From assembly GCA_012961725.1 (NCBI GenBank), contig DTYU01000273.1, positions 1 through 8,189 of the forward strand: 8,189 nt of DNA, given 5' to 3'. The notes beneath the pieces were generated by a model, which ran no database searches, was not told the DNA's origin, and worked only from the letters and a program-made list of their open reading frames with translations. Shown piece after piece: positions 1 to 5,573 of the stretch. Every line of letters starts with the position of its first letter. Positions within the stretch are counted from its first letter, which is position 1. The translations under genes and the position numbers were made by a program. Source of the DNA: Desulfotomaculum sp. (GTDB lineage: Bacteria; Bacillota; Desulfotomaculia; Desulfotomaculales; Ammonificaceae).

Positions 1-98
1 CCAATACCGTCGTGGAAGAACTCCGGCGCGGTTACACCTTCCGCGGCAAGGTCATCCGGCCGGCACTGGTAAAAGTGGCCAAAGAGGACGGGAATTAG
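1..98 (+). CDS. grpE: GrpE nucleotide exchange factor, C-terminal end (partial)
   Basis: Only the last 31 residues are in the window, read from position 3 to the TAG at 96-98; the gene runs off the left edge. The residues include VVEELRRGY, then KVIRPALVKVAK, the conserved end of the GrpE beta-domain, where the family typically has an EEL..GY...VLRPA.V.V sequence. GrpE is the cytoplasmic dimer that releases ADP from DnaK so that it can let go of its client. Its position directly upstream of dnaK, 101 bases before the dnaK ATG, matches the usual hrcA-grpE-dnaK-dnaJ order. Identity rests on a short tail plus gene order, both of which agree. Confidence 0.87.
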   Translation, partial: NTVVEELRRGYTFRGKVIRPALVKVAKEDGN

Positions 99-119
99 GC
101 GACATTCTGCGAATGTTGC
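99..119 (+). promoter_or_regulatory. 9-bp stem-loop just after the grpE stop codon
   Basis: The left arm at 99-107 pairs with the right arm at 111-119 around the 3-base loop TGC. The core arms ACATTC (102-107) and GAATGT (111-116) are perfect complements; one G-T wobble (101/117) and two G-C pairs (100/118, 99/119) extend the stem. It begins one base after the grpE TAG. No U-run follows (the next bases are ATTGT), so it is not a standard intrinsic terminator. In an operon mRNA it could be a processing or stability hairpin, or a weak attenuator; this role is inferred. It does not match CIRCE, the HrcA operator with arms TTAGCACTC and GAGTGCTAA. Confidence 0.45.
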
Positions 120-154
120 ATTGTAAATTGAATATTGGAAATTGGAAACTGTAA
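120..154 (+). repeat. Degenerate 7-bp tandem repeat, consensus ATTGNAA, about five units
   Basis: Read in steps of seven from 120, the units begin at 120, 127, 134, 141 and 148. Each is ATTGNAA or a variant differing by one or two bases; ATTGGAA occurs exactly twice, at 134-140 and 141-147. A weaker sixth unit (AATGGAT) may follow at 155-161. The patch is AT-rich against GC-rich flanks and fills the middle of the grpE-dnaK spacer. Heptanucleotide tandem repeats are known from intergenic regions of some bacteria, for example the STRR sequences of cyanobacteria. Whether this one is a family spread through the genome cannot be told from one copy. Confidence 0.5.
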
Positions 155-181
155 AATGGATGGAGCGAAGCGAATATTGTC

Positions 182-187
182 AGGAGG
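182..187 (+). promoter_or_regulatory. Ribosome-binding site of dnaK (AGGAGG)
   Basis: A perfect AGGAGG lies 12 bases before the ATG at 200. An in-frame GTG at 188 directly abuts it with no spacer, which makes initiation there unlikely. The choice of ATG at 200 also fits the protein, since GIDLGTTNS then begins at residue 6 as in other DnaKs. Confidence 0.65.
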
Positions 188-199
188 GTGAAAGGCTCT

Positions 200-2014
200 A
201 TGGAAAAAATCATCGGTATCGACCTTGGAACGACTAACTCGTGCGTTGCAATAATGGAAGGCGGCGAACCCACCGTAATCGCGAATGCCGAAGGCGGGCG
301 CACGACGCCTTCAGTTGTGGGTTTTTCGAAAACGGGAGAGCTGCTGGTGGGGCAGGTGGCCAAGCGCCAGGCGGTGGCGAACCCGGAGCGCACCGTCTTA
401 TCGATCAAGCGGCATATGGGTTCGAACCATCGTGTAAGGATAGATGATAAGGAGTACACACCGCAGCAGATCTCCGCCTTCATCTTGCAAAAGCTGAAAA
501 GGGATGCCGAGGCGTACTTGGGTGAGAAGGTGACTAAGGCGGTCATCACCGTACCGGCTTATTTCGACGACGCACAGCGCCAGGCGACCAAGGACGCCGG
601 CAGAATTGCGGGCCTCGAGGTGATGCGGATCATCAACGAGCCCACCGCGGCGGCGCTGGCTTACGGTCTCGACAAGGAGGCGGTACAGACGATCCTCGTC
701 TTCGACTTGGGCGGCGGCACCTTTGACGTTTCCATCCTGGAGATCGGCGAAGGGGTCTTCGAGGTAAAGGCCACCAGCGGAAACACCCGCCTCGGTGGCG
801 ACGACTTCGACCAGCGGATCGTCGACCACCTTGTGGCGGAGTTTAAAAGGGAGCACGGGATTGACCTGTCTGCGGACCGGATGGCGATGCAGCGGCTCAG
901 GGAAGCCGCGGAAAAGGCCAAGATAGAACTCTCAGGCATGACGCAGACCAGCATCAACCTGCCGTTCATCACCGCGGATGCCACTGGCCCGAAGCACCTT
1001 GACATGACCCTTACCCGGGCGAAGTTCGAAGAACTGACGGCGGATTTGGTGGAGAAGACGATGGGGCCGACGCGGCAGGCGCTCCAGGACGCCGGCCTCA
1101 AGCCGGAGGACATCAAGAAGGTGCTGTTGGTCGGCGGCGCCACCAGGATGCCCTGCGTCCAGGAGGCCGTCCGACGCTTCTTAGGCAAGGAGCCGCATAA
1201 GGGGATTAACCCGGACGAATGTGTGGCCATAGGGGCGGCAATCCAGGCCGGGGTGTTGGGCGGCGAGGTGAAGGATATCGTCCTCTTGGACGTAACGCCG
1301 CTGTCGCTCGGCATCGAGACCCTCGGCGGGGTCTTTACAAGGATCATCGAGCGGAATACCACGATCCCGACCCGGAAGAGCCAGATCTTCACCACGGCGG
1401 CCGATAACCAGCCCTCGGTGGAGGTCCACGTGCTCCAGGGTGAGCGGCCGATGGCGGCCGACAACAAGACCTTAGGCCGGTTTCATCTGGTCGGCATCCC
1501 GCCCGCGCCGCGGGGAGTGCCGCAGATAGAGGTCACGTTTGACATCGACGTGAACGGGATAGTGAACGTTTCGGCAAAGGATATGGGGACCGGCAAGGCC
1601 CAGAGCATTACGATCACCGGCTCAACGAGGCTCTCGGAAGAAGAGGTCCAGCGGATGGTGAAAGACGCTGAGCGCCACGCCGAAGAAGACCGGAGGCGTA
1701 AGGAGGAGGCGGAGGTAAGGAACCAGGCCGAAACGATGGTCTACCAAGCGGAGAAGGTGCTGAAAGATTTCCGCGACAAGGCGGATAAGGCCCAGGTTGA
1801 GCGCCTTGAGGCGGCAGTTAAGGAGCTGAAAGACGCGCTTGCCGGCACGGATACGAATGCCGTTAAGCAAAAACTCGAGGCCTTGACCGAGCCGCTGCAC
1901 ACGCTTACGGCGGAGATGTACCGGCAGGCCGCGAGTTCCGCCCAGCAGCAGCCGCCGCCTGGAGGAAGGCCTGAGGGCGACAAGACGATGGATGCCGACT
2001 ACGAGGTGAAGTAA
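200..2014 (+). CDS. dnaK: Molecular chaperone DnaK (Hsp70)
   Basis: ATP-driven cytoplasmic Hsp70 chaperone that binds exposed hydrophobic peptides, working with DnaJ and GrpE. The product is 604 residues from ATG 200. The ATPase domain (about 1-355) has phosphate-1 GIDLGTTNS (6-14), catalytic-type Lys70, VPAYFDDAQRQAT (118-130), IINEPTAAALAYGLD (144-158), phosphate-2 FDLGGGTFDV (168-177) and the adenosine motif LVGGATRMP (310-318). The linker and start of the substrate domain are DIVLLDVTPLSLGIET (359-374). A charged helical lid follows from about 480, then a Q/P/G-rich tail ending DADYEVK. It lacks the roughly 24-residue ATPase insert of proteobacterial DnaK (about 638 residues), a trait of Gram-positive and archaeal homologues. 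The C-terminus has one acidic residue fewer than the common EEVK/EEVD end. It is intact and lies between grpE and dnaJ. No promoter of its own is clear; cotranscription with grpE is likely. Confidence 0.98.
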   Translation: MEKIIGIDLGTTNSCVAIMEGGEPTVIANAEGGRTTPSVVGFSKTGELLVGQVAKRQAVANPERTVLSIKRHMGSNHRVRIDDKEYTPQQISAFILQKLKRDAEAYLGEKVTKAVITVPAYFDDAQRQATKDAGRIAGLEVMRIINEPTAAALAYGLDKEAVQTILVFDLGGGTFDVSILEIGEGVFEVKATSGNTRLGGDDFDQRIVDHLVAEFKREHGIDLSADRMAMQRLREAAEKAKIELSGMTQTSINLPFITADATGPKHLDMTLTRAKFEELTADLVEKTMGPTRQALQDAGLKPEDIKKVLLVGGATRMPCVQEAVRRFLGKEPHKGINPDECVAIGAAIQAGVLGGEVKDIVLLDVTPLSLGIETLGGVFTRIIERNTTIPTRKSQIFTTAADNQPSVEVHVLQGERPMAADNKTLGRFHLVGIPPAPRGVPQIEVTFDIDVNGIVNVSAKDMGTGKAQSITITGSTRLSEEEVQRMVKDAERHAEEDRRRKEEAEVRNQAETMVYQAEKVLKDFRDKADKAQVERLEAAVKELKDALAGTDTNAVKQKLEALTEPLHTLTAEMYRQAASSAQQQPPPGGRPEGDKTMDADYEVK

Positions 2015-2034
2015 CCTGTTCTGGTTGGGCTAAT

Positions 2035-2100
2035 AGTCAGGAGGCTGAAGATATCTCTTCTTTATTTCTAAATTGTGACTCCTGGCTTCTAAATTCTTGA
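2035..2100 (+). repeat. Intergenic inverted repeat with 7-bp rhythm between dnaK and dnaJ
   Basis: The 126-bp dnaK-dnaJ spacer contains AGTCAGGAG (2035-2043), which pairs with CTCCTGGCT (2079-2087): nine base pairs including one T-G wobble, around a 35-base loop. The loop holds the 8-bp palindrome AGATATCT. From 2066 the sequence falls into steps of seven: TTCTAAA appears exactly at 2066-2072 and again at 2087-2093, three units apart, with related words between and after. Like the spacer before dnaK it is AT-rich against GC-rich genes. It has no U-run after the stem, so it is not an ordinary terminator. It could be a remnant of a repeat family or an mRNA structure that sets the dnaK:dnaJ ratio; neither can be decided here. 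Confidence 0.4.
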
Positions 2101-2140
2101 CCGATAAGGAAGCCTATTATGAGCAAAAGGGTGTTGGCAG

Positions 2141-3277
2141 ATGGCCAAGCGCGATTACTACGAAGTTCTGGGGGTCTCAAGGGATGCACCCCAGGAGGAG
2201 ATAAAAAAAGTATACCGGCGGCTTGCCCGGAAGTACCACCCGGACGCCAACCCTGAAAACAAAGAGGCGGCGGCGGAGAAGTTCCGGGAGATCACCGAGG
2301 CTTACGCTGTGCTGTCCGACCCGGAAAAGCGGGCGCAGTATGACCGCTTCGGCCATGCCGGACCGGAAGGGCAGGGCTTCGGCTTCGACTTCAGCCGCTT
2401 CGACTGGGGCGACCTGGGCTTCGACTTTGGGTTCGGCGACCTGTTCGACGCCTTTTTCGGCGGCGGTCGGCGCCGTCACGGCCCACAGCGCGGCGCCGAC
2501 TTAGAGATGGAGGTCGAGCTTTCTTTCCGGGAGGCGGTCTTCGGCACGGAGAAAGAGGTCAGCGTTCCCCGGATCGAACGCTGCGAGAGGTGCGGCGGTT
2601 CGGGAGCGGCGCCGGGGAGCAGCCCGGAGCGGTGCAGGGCGTGCAACGGCACGGGCCAACTGAGTTTCTCCCGGAGCACGCCCTTCGGACAGTTCATTCA
2701 GACCAGGACCTGCGACCATTGCGGCGGTACGGGCCGGTACATCCCCAACCCCTGTTACGACTGCAGGGGTACCGGGAATGTGCAGCGGGTGCGTAAGGTT
2801 AAAGTAAAGGTTCCGGCGGGCGTAGACACCGGGAACCGCCTGCGCCTGCGGGGGGAGGGCGAGGCCGGAGTGCGCGGCGGGCCGGCAGGCGACCTTTACG
2901 TTTACATCAGGGTTCGGCCTGACCCCGTCTTCCAGCGGGACGGAGAGAACGTCATCTGCGAAGTGCCGGTTTCTTTTACGCAGGCTGCCTTGGGGGCGGA
3001 GATAGAAGTGCCTACGCTTGACGGCACCACGCGGATTAAGGTACACGAGGGAACACAGTCCGGCACGATCCTCCGGCTGAGAGGGAAAGGCATTCCTAAT
3101 CTGCGCGGCCACGGCCGGGGAGACCTGCACTACCGGATCAAGGTGGTAACCCCGACGAAGCTCAGCGAAAAGCAAAAGGAGTTGTTGCGGGAGTTTGCGC
3201 GGCTTTCAGGTGAGGATACAGCAAAGCAGGAAAAGGAGAAGGGCTTCTTCGAAAAGGTGAAGGACGCGTTCATGTAA
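2141..3277 (+). CDS. dnaJ: Chaperone protein DnaJ (type I Hsp40)
   Basis: Co-chaperone that delivers unfolded clients to DnaK and stimulates its ATPase. The 378-residue product has every type I domain. The J domain (about 4-70) begins KRDYYEVLGV and carries HPD at 33-35. A short Gly/Phe region (about 71-110), rich in F, D and G, includes DLFDAFFGGG. The zinc domain has four CxxCxGxG motifs starting at Cys148, Cys165, Cys191 and Cys205, binding two zinc ions. The C-terminal beta domains contain KVKVPAGVDTG and LRLRGKGIPN. ATG 2141 fits the conserved N-terminus; its ribosome-binding site is only moderate (AAAGGG at 2126-2131, nine bases away). It lies 126 bp after dnaK. In many Firmicutes dnaJ is followed by prmA and rsmE; here a glucan-metabolism gene follows instead. 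Confidence 0.98.
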   Translation: MAKRDYYEVLGVSRDAPQEEIKKVYRRLARKYHPDANPENKEAAAEKFREITEAYAVLSDPEKRAQYDRFGHAGPEGQGFGFDFSRFDWGDLGFDFGFGDLFDAFFGGGRRRHGPQRGADLEMEVELSFREAVFGTEKEVSVPRIERCERCGGSGAAPGSSPERCRACNGTGQLSFSRSTPFGQFIQTRTCDHCGGTGRYIPNPCYDCRGTGNVQRVRKVKVKVPAGVDTGNRLRLRGEGEAGVRGGPAGDLYVYIRVRPDPVFQRDGENVICEVPVSFTQAALGAEIEVPTLDGTTRIKVHEGTQSGTILRLRGKGIPNLRGHGRGDLHYRIKVVTPTKLSEKQKELLREFARLSGEDTAKQEKEKGFFEKVKDAFM

Positions 3278-3353
3278 CAACCGGTACACAACGGGGCGGG
3301 TGGCCCGTGCTGTCACGATCTATGCATAATATGGTGTAAAGGGGAAGCACTTC

Positions 3354-4376
3354 TTGGAAAGCATCAGCGACTTGGGCATGAGGATTGCTCCTGAGCGGGT
3401 GGAGGAGCAAACCGAAGTCATCAAGCACGGTGAGCTTTTCCTCGTGACCCTGCCGGACGGTTCGGTTCCGGGTGGTTACCCGGGGGGCTTGGGACTGTAT
3501 TTCCGGGATACCCGGTTCTTGGACTGCCTCGAGTTCTACGTAGAGAACCAGAAGCCGATGCTGCTTTCCTCCGGTGTACGCTACAGCAATTTCTACCAAG
3601 GCGACCTCACCAACCCAGAACTCAGGCTTCTATCGGGAGAGATCCTGCCCCTGCAAACGTTGCATTTCCGTTTCTTACGCCTTATTGAGGATGCCGTTTA
3701 CCAGCGTTTCCGAGTGGTGAATTTTGCCTTGTCACCAGTGAGGGTGAACCTGAGCTTCAAACTGGGAGCGGACTACCGTGACATCTTTGAGATTAGGGGA
3801 ATGACCAGGGCGCGCCGGGGTAGATTCCTCCCCCCTATTTGCAACAGCGGTGAGGTCGTCCTGAGGTATGAAGGCTTGGACGGGCTGATGCGACATACCC
3901 GGATCGTTTGGCAGCCCTTGTCGGGCGATATCACCTTTGATGATAACCGGTTGACTATCAACTATTTGTTCGAGCTTCCTCCGAAGGGGAGGCTCTATCT
4001 TTTTTGGAAGATCACGCCTTTCGTAGGGCAAGGCCCGGTAGCGGTCGAAAGCGGAAACAGGCAGGAGTTCAAGGAGTTGTTCGTCCAGACCGCGTGGCGT
4101 CAAAAGAAGGATTATGTTCAATGGTATCAAAGTTGCACCGGCTTTACGAGTGACCAGCCGCAGTTTAATCAGATGTTGACGCAGGCGCTCTCGGATTTAC
4201 GGGTACTCTATACCCAGTATCCGGAAGGCTGGCTCGTTGAAGCTGGTGTTCCCTGGTATGCCACGATGTTCGGCAGGGATGCGCTGATCACGGCCCGGCA
4301 AATACTCGCCGTAAATCCTGATATCTGCCGGAAAACACTGCAACTGTTGGCTGCCTACCAGGGGAAAAAAGGTTGA
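3354..4376 (+). CDS. Glycogen debranching enzyme, N-terminal part (frameshifted)
   Basis: 340-residue frame matching the N-terminal half of bacterial glycogen debranching (amylo-alpha-1,6-glucosidase type) proteins. The beta-rich N-terminal domain (about 20-225, GDE_N_bis type) has the typical GLGLYFRDTRFL near 46-56. The start of the (alpha/alpha)6 glycosidase domain follows, with AGVPWYATMFGRDALIT (297-313) and the helix RKTLQLLAAYQGKK. The start is TTG 3354, after AAAGGGGA at 3338-3345 with about eight bases of spacing; no ATG is as well placed. The frame hits TGA at 4374-4376 in mid-domain, exactly where relatives read on from QG.K into VDP. The missing remainder lies in the next frame downstream. 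If that frame is not joined, this half would have no complete catalytic domain. Some relatives of this family act on other alpha-glucosides, so the exact substrate is not certain. A 76-bp gap with no clear promoter separates it from dnaJ. Confidence 0.85.
   Translation: MESISDLGMRIAPERVEEQTEVIKHGELFLVTLPDGSVPGGYPGGLGLYFRDTRFLDCLEFYVENQKPMLLSSGVRYSNFYQGDLTNPELRLLSGEILPLQTLHFRFLRLIEDAVYQRFRVVNFALSPVRVNLSFKLGADYRDIFEIRGMTRARRGRFLPPICNSGEVVLRYEGLDGLMRHTRIVWQPLSGDITFDDNRLTINYLFELPPKGRLYLFWKITPFVGQGPVAVESGNRQEFKELFVQTAWRQKKDYVQWYQSCTGFTSDQPQFNQMLTQALSDLRVLYTQYPEGWLVEAGVPWYATMFGRDALITARQILAVNPDICRKTLQLLAAYQGKKG
4361..4376 (+). other. Frameshift site in the debranching enzyme gene (A6 tract)
   Basis: The reading frame from 3354 passes through GGGG and AAAAAA (4365-4370) and stops at TGA 4374-4376. 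Removing one A gives codons for Q-G-K-K-V-D-P and then an open frame to 5535, with conserved family sequence on both sides of the join. The required shift is +1 (skipping one base), so a standard -1 ribosomal slippage would not restore it. Three explanations remain: a homopolymer sequencing or assembly error, a genuine recent inactivating mutation, or RNA polymerase slippage on the A-run yielding some full-length mRNA. Confidence 0.85.
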
Positions 4377-4431
4377 TCCTGCCCGCGAGGAGCAACCAGG
4401 GAAGATCATCCACGAAATCCGGCGCGGTGAG

Positions 4432-5535
4432 ATGGCGAATTGCGGGGAGATATTGCATACGCCGTACTACGGCTCTGTTGACTCCACCTTGTGGTTTATC
4501 ATTGTCTTGGGCGATTTCATCAGTTGGACAAACGATTTGAGCCTCCTTGAAGAGATGCGCGAGCCTCTCCTAAAGGCCCTCGCCTGGTGTACCGATTACG
4601 GTGATATAGACGGTGACGGTTATATCGAATATGCGGGGCACGTATCGGGGGGCCTTGTCCACCAGGGATGGAAGGACTCCTGGGACGGGGTACCCGACCC
4701 GGAAGGAGAACAGGTCAAACCACCAGTGGCATTGGTAGAGGTGCAGGCCTATCTGTACGGTGCCTACCGGCGGGCGGTGCGGCTGCTCAAGCTGTTGGGC
4801 GAGAAGGAGGCGGCACAGGTGTACGCCGAGAAGGCGCGCGTCTTGCGCGAGAATTTTCGACGGGATTTCTGGGTAAAGGAGGGCGGCTACTTGGGAGTTG
4901 CGCTTGACGGTGCCAAACGGCTGGTTCCCACAGTGGCTTCAAATATGGGGCACGCCCTTTTCACCGGAATTCTCCCGCCGCAAGCGGCGAAACAGGTGGC
5001 ATACATGCTCCTGGCTCCGGATATGTTTTCCCGCTGGGGAATCCGCACTTTGAGCCGGCGGGAAGCGGCTTATAACCCGATGAGTTACCATAACGGTTCG
5101 GTGTGGCCGCACGATAACGCCATCATTGCTGCGGGCTTCCGCTATTGTGGTCTGTTGGCGGAGCTTGAAGGATTGGCCTCGGCAATCTTTGAGGCCGCCT
5201 TGCAGTTTCCGTACTACCGCCTTCCCGAAGTGTTTTGCGGGTTTGACCGGCGTCCCTTCACCGCACCGGTACGCTATCCGGTAGCCTGTAAGCCCCAGGC
5301 CTGGGCGGCCGGGAGTGTCTTTCACCTGTTGCGTGCCTGCCTTGGGATGGAAGCGGTCCCGGGCGGTGTGGCGATCAGGAAGCCGCTTTTACCTGCCGGC
5401 GTACAAAGGCTGAGGGTCAAGGGGTTGAAGGTTTCGGCGGGCGAGGTGACCATCGACTTCGAAAAAAGAGGGGACCTGGTGGTCTGTATTCCGGTCGAGA
5501 GAAAAGGAGACGTGCGGGCGCTGATTGAGACGTAG
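4432..5535 (+). CDS. Glycogen debranching enzyme, C-terminal catalytic part (frameshifted)
   Basis: Continuation of the upstream frame. Family sequence is readable from 4372 (VDPAREEQPGKIIHEI), before the first ATG at 4432. That ATG sits inside the conserved motif RRGEMANCGEILHTPYYGS and has no properly spaced ribosome-binding site, so it is probably not a natural start. Counting from it, the 367 residues carry HTPYYGSVDST (9-19), DGDGYIEY (60-67), GLVHQGWKDSWDG (74-86) and YHNGSVWPHDNAIIAAG (219-235), typical of the (alpha/alpha)6 barrel active site of these glucosidases. A small beta domain ends the protein. Joined to the N-terminal part the protein is about 726 residues, a normal length for the family. 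There are no other stops or indels in this half, which argues for a very recent lesion or a sequence error. glgB follows after 38 bp, probably in the same transcript. Confidence 0.85.
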   Translation: MANCGEILHTPYYGSVDSTLWFIIVLGDFISWTNDLSLLEEMREPLLKALAWCTDYGDIDGDGYIEYAGHVSGGLVHQGWKDSWDGVPDPEGEQVKPPVALVEVQAYLYGAYRRAVRLLKLLGEKEAAQVYAEKARVLRENFRRDFWVKEGGYLGVALDGAKRLVPTVASNMGHALFTGILPPQAAKQVAYMLLAPDMFSRWGIRTLSRREAAYNPMSYHNGSVWPHDNAIIAAGFRYCGLLAELEGLASAIFEAALQFPYYRLPEVFCGFDRRPFTAPVRYPVACKPQAWAAGSVFHLLRACLGMEAVPGGVAIRKPLLPAGVQRLRVKGLKVSAGEVTIDFEKRGDLVVCIPVERKGDVRALIET

Positions 5536-5573
5536 GCCTGGGTAGACACCGCAGGACGGCGGGGAGGGATAGG

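Noticed and set aside
128..157. Possible promoter TTGAAT - 18 bp - TAAAAT upstream of dnaK
   Set aside because: Both boxes are made of units of the AT-rich heptad array, the -35 matches only 4 of 6 and the spacing is off-optimum. The repeat itself explains the resemblance.
661..1467. Long minus-strand open frame (268 codons) inside dnaK
   Set aside because: It lies fully antisense to strongly conserved DnaK sequence, its product resembles no known family, and long shadow frames are expected in GC-rich genes. The same applies to the minus-strand frames within dnaJ, the debranching gene and glgB.
2097..2120. Possible promoter TTGACC and TATTAT just before dnaJ
   Set aside because: The boxes are separated by only 12 bp, too short for a sigma-A promoter.
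2119..2256. Overlapping short frame from ATG 2119 behind AGGAAG (2107-2112), running into dnaJ in another frame
   Set aside because: The spacing of ribosome-binding site to start is good, but the product of about 45 residues is mostly an out-of-frame reading of the conserved J domain. No family is recognised, so it is most likely chance.
3291..3308. Possible terminator after dnaJ (ACGGG paired with CCCGT)
   Set aside because: A 5-bp stem with an 8-base loop and no following T-run is not convincing.
3325..3330. CATAAT as a -10 box before the debranching gene
   Set aside because: No -35-like hexamer is found 16-18 bp upstream, so a promoter cannot be supported here.
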